A stretch of 64,000 nucleotides of DNA from Streptomyces sp. NBC_00250 (GTDB lineage: Bacteria; Actinomycetota; Actinomycetes; Streptomycetales; Streptomycetaceae), in the NCBI RefSeq assembly GCF_036192275.1, contig NZ_CP108088.1:1116001-1180000 (forward strand). Direction: 5' to 3'. How positions within the stretch are numbered: the stretch's first letter is position 1; each line of letters starts with the position of its first letter. A program made the translations under genes and the position numbers. The notes below the pieces were generated by a model. It saw nothing but the letters and a program-made list of their open reading frames with translations. It did no database searches and had not been told where the DNA came from. Positions 1 to 8,497 of this stretch are shown here, one piece after another.

Positions 1-1435
1 TGGACGGGTCCTCCGTGGACTCGGTGTACTCGGTGTACCGGGCCTCCCGGGCACAACGCTCGCTCACCTCCTGCGCGGGACCGAACTCGCCCTGGAGTAC
101 GAGGGTGACGCCGAGCGCCCACAGGGCGCGGGCCCTGGGGCGACCGCGCGCGCCGCTCAGCAGCAGGGCCTGTTCGAGGCCGTCGCGGGCCTCGCGGAGG
201 CGGCCCCGGCAGGACCAGGCGAAGGCGACGGAGCCGACGAGGTCGAGGGCCGCGTCGGGGTCGGTCCGCAGCAGCCGGTCGAGGGCGGTGCGCAGGTCGG
301 TGTGGTGGGCGTCGACGCTCCGGTACCAGCGCAGTTGGCGGGTGCCGTGCCAGGCGGTCTCGCCCCGGCGCGCCAGGCCCCGGAAGTGGGCGGCGTGCCG
401 GTCGGCGACGGTGGCGGTCTCTCCGGTGCGGTCCAGCCACATCGCCCCGTACGCGCGGATCGTGTCGAGCATCCGCAGTCGTCCGCCCGCGTCCGGCGGG
501 CGGACCAGTGAGGCGCGGACGAGCCCGTCGAGGGCGTCCGGGAGGGTGGCCCGGTCGAGCGGGCCACCGATGCAGACGGCGGTCGCCGACGCGGGGTCGA
601 AGGGGCCGCGGAAGACGGAGAGCCGGGCCCAGAGGAGGCGTTCGAGCGGGGCGCTCAGCTCGTGGCTCCAGCCGATGGCGGCGCGCAGGGTCTGATGGCG
701 GCTCGGCCACACCCGTTCGGTGTGGGCGAGGAGGTCGAAGCGGGCGGCGGGCGGGGCGTCGAAGCGGGTGCCGAGCTGGTCCCGGACGGCTTCGGCGCCC
801 TGGAGGCGGATCTGGGCGGCGGCCAGTTCCAGGGCGAGCGGGATGCCTTCGAGGCGTACGCAGATCTCGCCGGCCGGACCGGCGGCGGGGAACTCCTCCC
901 CGGCGGCCCGGCGGAGCAGCTCCAGGGCGTCGCCTCCGGCGGGCGGCAGCGGGTCGAGGGCCACGACCTGCTCGCCTTCGACGCCGAGGGGCCGTCGGCT
1001 GGTGGCGAGGACGGTGAGTCCGGGGGCGGCCGCGAGGAGTTCGGTGACGAGCCGGGCGCAGGGTTCGGCGAGGTGCTCGCAGGAGTCGAGGACCAGCAGC
1101 AGCCGGTCGTCGGCGAGCCGGCGGCAGAGCCCGGTGGTCGCCATGCCGGGGGTGTGGTCGGCGAGGTCGACGGAGTCGGCGACGAGGGCGACGAGGAGCC
1201 GGTCGCCGTCGAGCGGGGTGAGGTCGGTCCACCAGGCGCCGTCGGGGTACAGCCCGGCGGCGCGGTGCGCGGCGCGCAGTGCCAGCCGGGTCTTCCCCAC
1301 GCCCCCGACGCCGGTCACGGTGACGAGGCGGTGCTCCGCCAACGCGGCGGATATTCGTCCCAGTTCCGTGCGGCGTCCCACGAAACCGGGGTTCTCGTCC
1401 GGCAGATGTCCACGCACGGGAGCAGTCTCCCTCAT
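1..1435 (-). CDS. NB-ARC/AfsR-type ATP-binding transcriptional regulator, C-terminus cut off
   Basis: The frame stays open to the left window edge, so the C-terminus is missing. Near residue 45 there is a P-loop (GVGGVGKTRLAL), followed by a Walker B-like LLVLDSCEHL, the ATSRRPLGVEGEQV stretch and GIPLALELAAA (GLPL-like), the usual order of a STAND/NB-ARC ATPase of Streptomyces AfsR/LuxR-type regulators. There is no SARP or HTH domain before the P-loop, so any DNA-binding domain would have to be C-terminal (LuxR type), outside the window. The ATG at 1435 has no good ribosome-binding site, whereas a GTG at 1417 has GAGGGAG about 9 nt upstream and may be the true start. The ligand and target genes cannot be told. 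Confidence 0.85.
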   Translation of the reverse strand, partial: MRETAPVRGHLPDENPGFVGRRTELGRISAALAEHRLVTVTGVGGVGKTRLALRAAHRAAGLYPDGAWWTDLTPLDGDRLLVALVADSVDLADHTPGMATTGLCRRLADDRLLLVLDSCEHLAEPCARLVTELLAAAPGLTVLATSRRPLGVEGEQVVALDPLPPAGGDALELLRRAAGEEFPAAGPAGEICVRLEGIPLALELAAAQIRLQGAEAVRDQLGTRFDAPPAARFDLLAHTERVWPSRHQTLRAAIGWSHELSAPLERLLWARLSVFRGPFDPASATAVCIGGPLDRATLPDALDGLVRASLVRPPDAGGRLRMLDTIRAYGAMWLDRTGETATVADRHAAHFRGLARRGETAWHGTRQLRWYRSVDAHHTDLRTALDRLLRTDPDAALDLVGSVAFAWSCRGRLREARDGLEQALLLSGARGRPRARALWALGVTLVLQGEFGPAQEVSERCAREARYTEYTESTEDPS

Positions 1436-1472
1436 GAGAGCGACGAACGGGCGGGCGGCACCGGTTCGTTAC

Positions 1473-1484
1473 GGTCCTCGGACC
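1473..1484. repeat. GGTCC-TC-GGACC inverted repeat, copy 1
   Basis: A 12-bp sequence with 5-bp inverted arms around TC. It lies between the stop of the molybdopterin oxidoreductase and the start of the NB-ARC regulator. The identical 12-mer occurs twice more upstream of the oxidoreductase (3203-3214 and 3221-3232). It could be an operator shared by these genes; this is inference from position. Confidence 0.5.
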
Positions 1485-1536
1485 GAGTCGGCGACACCTT
1501 CCCGCCCGTCACGATGCCGCACCCCGCCCGCCACGG

Positions 1537-3135
1537 CTACCCCTCTTCGACGGTCACGACGACCGAGTGCCAGCCCTGTGCCCCGTCGGGCATCGTGCCG
1601 GTGCGCTCTTCGGGCTGGGTGGCGCCGGTGCCGTCGGTGGCCCGGACGGTGAGGGTGTGCCGGCCGGGGGTCGCCGTCCAGGGGTACAGCCACTGGCGCC
1701 AGGTGTCGCTGCTGTCCTCGGCGGCGAGGCGTGCCTCCTGCCAGGGGCCGTCGTCGATCCGTACCTCGACCCGGCGGATCCCCCGGTGCTGCGCCCAGGC
1801 GACCCCGGCGATCATCACGGTGCCGGCGGCGGGGCGGGCGAAGGAGCGGGGGGTGTCGATGCGGGACTGGGTCTTGACGGGGGCCTGGGCGGCCCAGCCG
1901 CGCGGCACCCAGTAGGCGTCGTAGGCGGCGAAGGTGGTGAGCTCGATCGACGCGATCCACTTGCAGGCGGAGACGTATCCGTAGAGGCCGGGGACGAGCA
2001 TCCGGACGGGGAAGCCGTGGGTGAAGGGCAGGGGCTCGCCGTTCATGCCGAAGGCCAGGAGGGCGTCACGGCCGTCCATGACCTGCTCGACGGGGGTGCC
2101 GATGGTCATGCCGTCGACGGAGCGGGCGACCAGCTGGTCGGCGGGGCCGCCTTCGGAGGGCGGGCGGACTCCGGCCTCGCGGAGGAGGTCGGCGAGGGAG
2201 ACGCCGAGCCAGCGGGCGTTGCCGACGTACGGGCCGCCGACCTCGTTGGAGACGCAGGCGAGCGTGATGTCCCGCTCCACGATCCGCCGGGTCATGAGCT
2301 CCGGCAGGGTGAGGGTGAGTTCCTCGCGTACGCCGCTGCCGTGGACGCGCAGCCGCCAGCGGTCGGCGTCGACCCGGGGCACGACGAGCGCCGTGTCGAC
2401 CCGGTAGAAGTCGCGGTTGGGGGTGACGAAGGGACTGATGCCCGGGACACGAAGCTGGGCTCCGGCGGGGACGGCGGGGGCGGGGGACGCGGGCCGGGGC
2501 AGCCGCAGGGCCGCGCGGGAGGCGGCGGCGTTCTCCTCGACGGGGCTGCCGATCGCCCTGGCCACGGCGGCGGCGCCGGTCGCGGCGAGGCCGGCGGACG
2601 CGGCCACGACCAGGAAGCTCCGGCGGTCGGCGCGGGCGCCACCGGATCCGGCGCGGGCCCTCCGGGCGAAGAGGAGGCCGATCAGGCCGTAGAGCAGGAG
2701 CGCTCCGACGACGGCCCCCACCAGTGAGGGCACGGCGTCGAGGGCGGAGTCCGAGTCGGGGCGGGTCACGGCGGCCAGGGCCCCGAGGACGCCGAAGGCA
2801 CCCACCGCCGCCGATCCGAGCAGACGGTGGCGCAGGGCGAGGAGCCCGATCCCGACGGCGAGGAGCCCGAGGACGATCAGGATGCCGAGCTGGAGGACGG
2901 CCTTGTCGCTCTCACCGAACTCGCGGATCGCCCATTCCTTGACGGCCGCCGGGGTCCGGTCGACGACGGCGCCGCCGACGGCGGGCACGGGGCTCGCTTC
3001 GGGCCGCACCCAGAAGGCGGCGACGTCCGCGACGGCCAGCGAGACATACGCGGCGAGCAGGCCGCCGAGGGCTGCCAGGAGTCGGTCCGTGCGGGTCGGC
3101 TCAGGTGGTGGCTCGGAGAGGGTCATGCTCCTCAT
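1537..3135 (-). CDS. membrane-anchored molybdopterin-dependent (sulfite-oxidase-like) oxidoreductase
   Basis: 532 residues. The first about 155 residues form four hydrophobic segments. A Tat-like ADRRSFLVVAASAG segment near residue 170 gives a fifth, so the catalytic part should face outward. The oxidoreductase molybdopterin-binding domain spans roughly 225-395. It contains ITLACVSNEVGGPYVGNARW, whose Cys is the likely Mo ligand, and YGYVSACKWI typical of the family. A Mo-co dimerisation (Ig-like) domain fills about 430-530. The substrate is unknown. Two starts nine bases apart are possible (3135 and 3126), and GAGGAG sits too close to the second to decide. The next gene upstream on the same strand is an ECF sigma factor, after a 266-bp gap holding two copies of GGTCCTCGGACC. 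Confidence 0.85.
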   Translation of the reverse strand: MRSMTLSEPPPEPTRTDRLLAALGGLLAAYVSLAVADVAAFWVRPEASPVPAVGGAVVDRTPAAVKEWAIREFGESDKAVLQLGILIVLGLLAVGIGLLALRHRLLGSAAVGAFGVLGALAAVTRPDSDSALDAVPSLVGAVVGALLLYGLIGLLFARRARAGSGGARADRRSFLVVAASAGLAATGAAAVARAIGSPVEENAAASRAALRLPRPASPAPAVPAGAQLRVPGISPFVTPNRDFYRVDTALVVPRVDADRWRLRVHGSGVREELTLTLPELMTRRIVERDITLACVSNEVGGPYVGNARWLGVSLADLLREAGVRPPSEGGPADQLVARSVDGMTIGTPVEQVMDGRDALLAFGMNGEPLPFTHGFPVRMLVPGLYGYVSACKWIASIELTTFAAYDAYWVPRGWAAQAPVKTQSRIDTPRSFARPAAGTVMIAGVAWAQHRGIRRVEVRIDDGPWQEARLAAEDSSDTWRQWLYPWTATPGRHTLTVRATDGTGATQPEERTGTMPDGAQGWHSVVVTVEEG

Positions 3136-3202
3136 TCGGCATCGACGGCGCTCCGGATGGGCCGATTCACCTGGAAGGTGGACGGGCGTGGGGTCCCGGT
3201 GT

Positions 3203-3232
3203 GGTCCTCGGACCGGGTGTGGTCCTCGGACC
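3203..3232. repeat. GGTCC-TC-GGACC inverted repeat, copies 2 and 3
   Basis: Two identical 12-mers at 3203-3214 and 3221-3232, 18 bp apart, lie 68-97 bp upstream of the oxidoreductase start. A third copy is at 1473-1484. The spacing and dyad shape suit a tandem operator for the oxidoreductase. Confidence 0.5.
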
Positions 3233-3401
3233 GCCGCTCCGGACGTGGCCCTCGGCGCGCGTCGACTGTACGTCTGTACGTCACGTGCGTCGCCCTTGCG
3301 TCACCCGTGCGTCGTTGCCGTCCCGCGCGGGGGCGTGGCAGGTTTCCCGACGCGCCGGGCAGTGGACCGCTGCTCGGCCCGCGGGGGCCGCGGACCGTCT
3401 C

Positions 3402-4019
3402 TCAGCCCGCGGGGGCCGTGACGCGCGGACCCGACGCCTCGCCCAGCGAACGGCGCATCCGGTCGAGGCCGCGCCGCGCGTGGCTCTTCACCGTGCCGAG
3501 CGGCATTCCGGTGCGCTCGGCGATCTGGACCTGGGTGAGGTCCCCGTAGAAGGCCATGGCGAGTACCTCGCGTTGCGCGGCGGGCAGTTTCGCCAGTTCG
3601 CCGGTGACCACGAGCCGGTCGACGACCCGGTCGGGATCCGGGGCGGACACGCCGTCGGGCGGCAGCCGTGTCCCGGCCGCGACCACCAGGTCACGGCGGC
3701 GGGTGCGCGCCGCGAGGGCGTCGGCGATCTTCCGCCGGGTGATGCCGACGAGCCAGCCGGGGAACGGACCGCGCTCCGGCCGGTAGCCGACACGGCCCCG
3801 CCAGGCGGCGAGGAAGACCTGCTGGCCGACGTCCTCGGCCTCCCGGGCGTCGCCGAGGGTGCGGGCGGCGAGGGTGTGCACGAGGCCGTGCCACCGGGCG
3901 TGGGCGACGGCCAGACAGCGCTCGTCGCCGCGCACGAACCCGTCGGCGACCTCGCGGTCGGACAGGGACCGCGCCTCGGTGCGGAGCGACGGCTGGGCGG
4001 CGACACTCGGTGCGGTCAT
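3402..4019 (-). CDS. ECF RNA polymerase sigma factor, LitS/SigK-like
   Basis: 205 residues from the ATG at 4019. A longer reading frame exists upstream but would cross the divergent regulator's promoter. Region 2 is seen in DAREAEDVGQQVFLAAWRG followed by GPFPGWLVGITRRKIAD. Region 4 is LAKLPAAQREVLAMAFYGDL with the TQVQIAERTGMPLGTVKSHARRGL helix-turn-helix. No anti-sigma gene is adjacent. It is divergent from a MerR/B12-type regulator, 136 bp apart, with a photolyase next door, the arrangement known from light-induced lit loci of Streptomyces, where LitS drives photoprotective genes under LitR control. The LitS role is inferred from context only. Confidence 0.85.
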   Translation of the reverse strand: MTAPSVAAQPSLRTEARSLSDREVADGFVRGDERCLAVAHARWHGLVHTLAARTLGDAREAEDVGQQVFLAAWRGRVGYRPERGPFPGWLVGITRRKIADALAARTRRRDLVVAAGTRLPPDGVSAPDPDRVVDRLVVTGELAKLPAAQREVLAMAFYGDLTQVQIAERTGMPLGTVKSHARRGLDRMRRSLGEASGPRVTAPAG

Positions 4020-4155
4020 GACGACGACTGCTCCTCTGGCCGGGACCGGCGGCGACCGGTCGGCGGGCGGGGGTCCCCTCGCGGGGCACCCCAAGGCTCC
4101 GTCCCGGCACGACGGCCGCACCATTCGCATCGGTTGTGCGTCGTATCGTGGCTTC

Positions 4156-5154
4156 ATGACCGAACCCTCGCCGGGGCTCACCAGCGGCGCGGTCGCGCGG
4201 CGCCTGGGCGTCGCGCCCACGACCCTGCGCTCATGGGACCGGCGCTACGGCATCGGCCCCGCCGCCCACGAAAGCGGCCGGCACCGACGGTGGACTCCGG
4301 GTGACATCGCCGTGCTTCAGGAGATGTGCCGTCTGACGGCGTCCGGAGTCCCTCCGGCGGAGGCGGCCCGAGCTGCCCGAGCGGCCCGGTCCGGAGCCGC
4401 GCCGGCCGCGCTCCCCACCGGGGAGGCGTCCACGGCGCCGCCTGCCCGTGAACAGCCCCTGGGCGACGTACGACGGGAACTGCGGGGCCTGGGCCGCGCG
4501 GCCGTCCGGCTCGACTCCGGGGCCATGGACGAGCTGCTGGAGTCCGTGATCGCGCGGCACGGTCTGGTCGCCGCCTGGGAGGAGGTGCTGGCACCGGCCC
4601 TGCATGCCGTGGGCCGTAAGTGGGAGACCTCGGAGGACCGCTACGTCGAGGTGGAGCACCTGCTGTCGTGGCACGTGTCGACGGCGTTGCGCCGGGTCGG
4701 CGCGGCGGGGCGTACCGGGCCCCCGGAGGCCGGCACTCCCCCGGTGCTGCTCGCCTGCGTGCCCAACGAGCAGCACACGCTCCCGCTGGAGGCACTCGCC
4801 GCGGGGCTAGCCGAACTCGGGGTGCCCACCCTGATGTTCGGGGCGGCCGTGCCGCCGGAGGCGCTCGACCAGGCGGTACGGAGGACCGGACCCGCCGCGG
4901 TCGTGCTGTGGGCCCAGGCACGGTCGACGGCCCACCACCCCCTGGCCCGCCACGTCGCCGACGCCTCTTGGGGCGTCAGAGGCGCCCGGACGCGGACGGC
5001 GGTCCTCCTCGCGGGTCCCGGCTGGGCGGGCCGGACTCCCGGGCCGGGGATGCTGCGCCCCGTCGGGCTGCGGGACGCCCTGTCCCTCCTGCACGGTCTC
5101 TGCGCGGCGGCACGGGACGGCGACGGGACCGCCGCCCCGTCGGGAGGGCCCTGA
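4156..5154 (+). CDS. MerR-family regulator with B12-binding-like C-terminus, LitR/CarH-like
   Basis: 332 residues. The N-terminus is a MerR helix-turn-helix (TSGAVARRLGVAPTTLRSWDRRYGIGP), which would bind promoter DNA. The middle has the four-helix cap pattern W...EH (KWETSEDRYVEVEHLLSWH) that holds adenosylcobalamin in CarH proteins. The last third is Rossmann-like and carries NEQHTLPLEAL, where the His matches the lower cobalt ligand of the ExHxxG motif, although the G is a P here. The protein could therefore be a light-sensing repressor. The photolyase gene is convergent downstream, and the ECF sigma gene is divergent upstream. No strong ribosome-binding site precedes the ATG, suggesting a leaderless or weakly translated message. 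Confidence 0.8.
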   Translation: MTEPSPGLTSGAVARRLGVAPTTLRSWDRRYGIGPAAHESGRHRRWTPGDIAVLQEMCRLTASGVPPAEAARAARAARSGAAPAALPTGEASTAPPAREQPLGDVRRELRGLGRAAVRLDSGAMDELLESVIARHGLVAAWEEVLAPALHAVGRKWETSEDRYVEVEHLLSWHVSTALRRVGAAGRTGPPEAGTPPVLLACVPNEQHTLPLEALAAGLAELGVPTLMFGAAVPPEALDQAVRRTGPAAVVLWAQARSTAHHPLARHVADASWGVRGARTRTAVLLAGPGWAGRTPGPGMLRPVGLRDALSLLHGLCAAARDGDGTAAPSGGP

Positions 5155-5211
5155 GCGGACGCCGTTCGGCGCGCTCCCGAGATCGGTCGCGGTCCGCCCC
5201 TCCGGCACCCC

Positions 5212-6585
5212 CTAGTCCTGTCCCCGGGCGTGCCGGAAGCGGGCGAGGCCGTCGGCGAGTTCGACCACGGGGTCGGGGTAGTCGTACCGGGCCCGTTCGA
5301 GACCGGGCAGCTTCCACGGCTCGTGGACCGCGGGGCCTCGGAGCCCGGCGAGTTCCGGGACCCAACGCCGTACGTACGCGCCGTCGGGGTCGTACCGCCT
5401 GCCCTGGATCACCGGGTTGAGCACCCGGTTGGGGCGGCTGTCGGTGCCGGTGCCGGCCATCCACTGCCAGTTGAGCTGGTTGTTGGCGACATCGCCGTCG
5501 ACCAGCAGGTCCAGGAAGTGCCGCGCTCCCTCGCGCCAGTCGATGTACAGGGTCTTGGTCAGGAACGAGGCGGCGAGCAGCCGCCCGCGGTTGTGCATCC
5601 AGCCCTCGTGGGCGAGTTGGCGCATGGCGGCGTCGACGACGGGGTAGCCGGTGCGGCCGTCCCGCCACGCCCCGAGGTCGGCGTCCGCGTGCTTCCCGTG
5701 CCTCCAGTGGTCGTGCCGGGTGCGGTAGTCGTCGGCGGCGGCGTCGGGGCGCGCGGCGAGGACCTGGTGGTGGAAGTCGCGCCAGCAGAGCTGGCGTACG
5801 AACGCCTCGGCGCCCGCCCCGCCGCGCGACCGGGCCCGGTGAAGCGCCTCGGCCGCCGAAACGGCGCCGAAGTGGAGGTACGGCGAGAGGCGGGACGTCG
5901 CGTCGCCCGCGAGGTCGTCATGGCCTTCCTCGTACGTGTCTGCGCCCCGCGTCAGCCAGGCGGTGAGCCGCCTCCTGCCCTCCTTCTCGCCGCCGGTGGC
6001 GAGGCCCTCGGAGACGTACGCGGCGTCCGCGCGGGCCGGCAGGCCCTCGGAGCCGATCCCCGGGGGCGTCCGGACCGCTCGCGGCGCCGCCAGTGGCTCG
6101 CGCAGCCGCTCGCGCGACCAGCGCCGGAAGTAGGGGGTGAAGACCGCGTAGTGGTCCGATCCGCTGGGTGTCACCGCGCCCGTGGGCAGCGCGGTGACGA
6201 CGGCGTCGTGGACGTACAGGCGCCGCCCGTCCGCCTCCAGGGCGCGGCGCAGCCGGTCCTCACGGCGCCGGGCGAACCCACTGCAGCCGGCCGCCATGTG
6301 GACGTCGTCGGCTTCGGCCTCCCGCACGACGGCACGCACCTCGGCGACGGGGTCGCCCGAGCGCACCACGAGGCGGCCGCCGCGCTCGCGCAGTTCGTTG
6401 TCGAGATCGGCGAGGCAGTCCGCGAGGAAGGCGTTCCGGTTGGGCGCCGAGTGGCCCGCGCGGGACACGGCCGGATCTCGTACGAACAGGGGGACGACCT
6501 CGTTCCCCCGGCCCAGCGCGGCACGCAGGGGCGGATGGTCGTGGACACGGAGGTCCGAGGTGAACAGGACGACCGAGACGTTCAT
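5212..6585 (-). CDS. phr: deoxyribodipyrimidine photolyase (class I CPD photolyase/cryptochrome family)
   Basis: 457 residues, normal for the family. The N-terminal antenna domain begins VSVVLFTSDLRVHDHPPL. The C-terminal FAD domain is clear: FVRQLCWRDFHHQVLAARPD, then GYPVVDAAMRQLAHEGWMHNRGR, SFLTKTLYIDWREG and DVANNQLNWQWMAGTGTDSRP. It repairs UV-induced pyrimidine dimers using light, in the cytoplasm. It lies 82 bp downstream of the SDR/DUF2867 gene on the same strand and is probably cotranscribed with it. The MerR/B12 regulator and the ECF sigma factor beyond it suggest light-dependent expression. Confidence 0.95.
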   Translation of the reverse strand: MNVSVVLFTSDLRVHDHPPLRAALGRGNEVVPLFVRDPAVSRAGHSAPNRNAFLADCLADLDNELRERGGRLVVRSGDPVAEVRAVVREAEADDVHMAAGCSGFARRREDRLRRALEADGRRLYVHDAVVTALPTGAVTPSGSDHYAVFTPYFRRWSRERLREPLAAPRAVRTPPGIGSEGLPARADAAYVSEGLATGGEKEGRRRLTAWLTRGADTYEEGHDDLAGDATSRLSPYLHFGAVSAAEALHRARSRGGAGAEAFVRQLCWRDFHHQVLAARPDAAADDYRTRHDHWRHGKHADADLGAWRDGRTGYPVVDAAMRQLAHEGWMHNRGRLLAASFLTKTLYIDWREGARHFLDLLVDGDVANNQLNWQWMAGTGTDSRPNRVLNPVIQGRRYDPDGAYVRRWVPELAGLRGPAVHEPWKLPGLERARYDYPDPVVELADGLARFRHARGQD

Positions 6586-6667
6586 GGCACCGCTCCTGGC
6601 ATGGGGCCACCGACCGGCACGGCGAGGCTCCGGCCCGGTGGTCGCTGTGGTGTCGTGCGTGCGGAGG

Positions 6668-8314
6668 TCATTCGCCCTGCGGGGGCGATCCGGATGCGGG
6701 TGACGGGCCGGAGACCCCCGACGAGCCGGACACCCCCGACGGACCGGACACTCCCGACGAGCCGGATGCCGACGACGAGCCGGACATCGGCGACGGGCCC
6801 GCCGTCCCCGCCGCTTCGCTCGCCTCCGCCGTCAGCGCGATGTTGCGGGCCATACCACCGAAGACCACGGCGTGGAACGGCGCGACGCTCCACCAGTAGG
6901 CGTGGCCGGCCAGGCCGTGGGGATGGAACAGGGCGCGCTGGCGGTAGCGGGTCACCCCGCTTCCGTCGCGCTCGGCGTACATCTCCAGCCAGGCGAGGCC
7001 GGGGAGCCTCATCTCGGCGCGCAGCCGCAGCAGCCGGCCCCGTTCGATCTCCTCCACCCGCCAGAAGTCCAGCGAGTCCCCGGCTCTCAGGTGCAGGGCG
7101 TCGCGCCGGCCCCGGCGCAGACCGACGCCTCCGACGAGCCGGTCGAGCCATCCCCGGACCGCCCAGGCGAGGGGGAAGGAGTACCAGCCGTTCTCCCCGC
7201 CGACGCCCTCGACGACCCGCCACAGCGCCTGCGGTGACGCGCCGACGGTGAGTTCGCGCTCGTCGGTGTAGAGGCTGCCGCCCGCCCAGTCGGGGTCGGT
7301 GGGCAGCGGATCGCTCGGCGCGCCCGGCACGGAGGCGGAGGACCAGCGGGTGGTGGTCCGGGCCTCGCGGACCCGTTGGAGGGCCAGGGACAGCGCTCGG
7401 TCGAAGCCGAGAGGGGCACCGGGCGGGTCCGGCACCAGGTCGGCGATGTCGTGCTCGCCGCAGACGACCTCGTACCGCAGCGACTCCGCGAGCGGGCGGG
7501 CGATGGACCGGGGCACCGGGGTGACAAGGCCGATCCAGTGGCTGGACAGCCGGGGCGTGAGGACCGGCACGGGGAAGATGAGCCGCCGGGGCAGTCCGGC
7601 GACGGCGGCGTAGCGGCGCATCATGCCTAGGTACGTGAGGACGTCGGGGCCGCCGATGTCGAAGGTCCGGCTGACCTCCGCGGGCATCCGCGCGCTGCCG
7701 ACCAGATAGCGCAGGACGTCCCGGACGGCGATCGGCTGGATGCGGGTACGGACCCAGCTCGGGGTGACCATCACGGGCAGGCGTTCGGTGAGGTACCGGA
7801 GCATCTCGAACGAGGCCGAGCCGGATCCGATGATGACGGCGGCGCGGAGCACCGTGGTGGGAACCCCGGATTCCAGGAGGATGCGGCCCACCTCGGCGCG
7901 TGAACGCAGATGCGGCGACAACTCCTGGTCGGGCACGCCACGAGGGGTGAGACCGCCGAGGTAGACGATGCGGCCGACACCGGCGGCGCGGGCCTCTCGG
8001 GCGAAGTTCTCGGCCGCGGTACGGTCGGTGCGCTCGAAGCCGCGCCCGGCGCCCAGGGCGTGCACCAGGTAGTACGCGACGTCGACGTCGCGGAAGGCGG
8101 GCGCGAGGGTGTCGGCGTCGGTGACGTCGCCCCGGACGATCTCCACCTCCCCGGCCCAGGGGTGGTCGCGCAGTTTCGCGGGGGTGCGGGCCAGGCACCT
8201 CACCCGGAAACCGGCCTCCAGGAGTTCGGGGACGAGGCGGCCGCCGATGTAACCGCTGGCGCCGGTGACCAGGCACAGCGGTCCCGGGGTCTCGTGCCCT
8301 GACGCGTCGCTCAT
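6668..8314 (-). CDS. SDR-family NAD(P)-binding protein with DUF2867 domain
   Basis: 548 residues. The N-terminus is an atypical short-chain dehydrogenase/NmrA-like Rossmann fold (LVTGASGYIGGRLVPELLEAG, with VDVAYYLVHALG and later YLVGSARMP). Residues about 340-500 form a DUF2867/SRPBCC-like domain. The last about 45 residues are low-complexity Gly/Ser/Pro repeats (GSSGVSGPSGVSGSSGVSG) encoded by a degenerate tandem repeat at about 6680-6800. Similar proteins sit beside photolyases in several actinobacteria, in keeping with the short gap to phr here. The substrate is unknown. A 35-bp tandem duplication begins 9 bp upstream of its start. Confidence 0.85.
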   Translation of the reverse strand: MSDASGHETPGPLCLVTGASGYIGGRLVPELLEAGFRVRCLARTPAKLRDHPWAGEVEIVRGDVTDADTLAPAFRDVDVAYYLVHALGAGRGFERTDRTAAENFAREARAAGVGRIVYLGGLTPRGVPDQELSPHLRSRAEVGRILLESGVPTTVLRAAVIIGSGSASFEMLRYLTERLPVMVTPSWVRTRIQPIAVRDVLRYLVGSARMPAEVSRTFDIGGPDVLTYLGMMRRYAAVAGLPRRLIFPVPVLTPRLSSHWIGLVTPVPRSIARPLAESLRYEVVCGEHDIADLVPDPPGAPLGFDRALSLALQRVREARTTTRWSSASVPGAPSDPLPTDPDWAGGSLYTDERELTVGASPQALWRVVEGVGGENGWYSFPLAWAVRGWLDRLVGGVGLRRGRRDALHLRAGDSLDFWRVEEIERGRLLRLRAEMRLPGLAWLEMYAERDGSGVTRYRQRALFHPHGLAGHAYWWSVAPFHAVVFGGMARNIALTAEASEAAGTAGPSPMSGSSSASGSSGVSGPSGVSGSSGVSGPSPASGSPPQGE

Positions 8315-8322
8315 GGATCTGC

Positions 8323-8392
8323 TCCGTTCCGTTGTCGGTGGAGGTCCGCCGTCGGTGTCCGTTCCGTGGTCGGTGGAGGTCCGCCGTCGGTG
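8323..8392. repeat. 35-bp tandem duplication upstream of the SDR gene
   Basis: Two adjacent 35-bp units (8323-8357 and 8358-8392) differ at one base (CGTTGTCGG versus CGTGGTCGG). They lie in the spacer between the divergent SDR and MarR genes, immediately upstream of the SDR start, so they double whatever promoter or leader signal is there. Confidence 0.85.
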
Positions 8393-8497
8393 AGGGTGCC
8401 GCTCTCCCCCATCGGCCTGGGGTGCGGCTTCCTCCTGTTCTCTTCCGGTGGTGCGGCCGCCGCGGATGCACGGGGCCGGTTTCTATAGGCTGATCGT

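Noticed and set aside
5230..7251. 673-residue plus-strand reading frame
   Set aside because: Lies opposite the photolyase and SDR genes, whose motifs are unambiguous.
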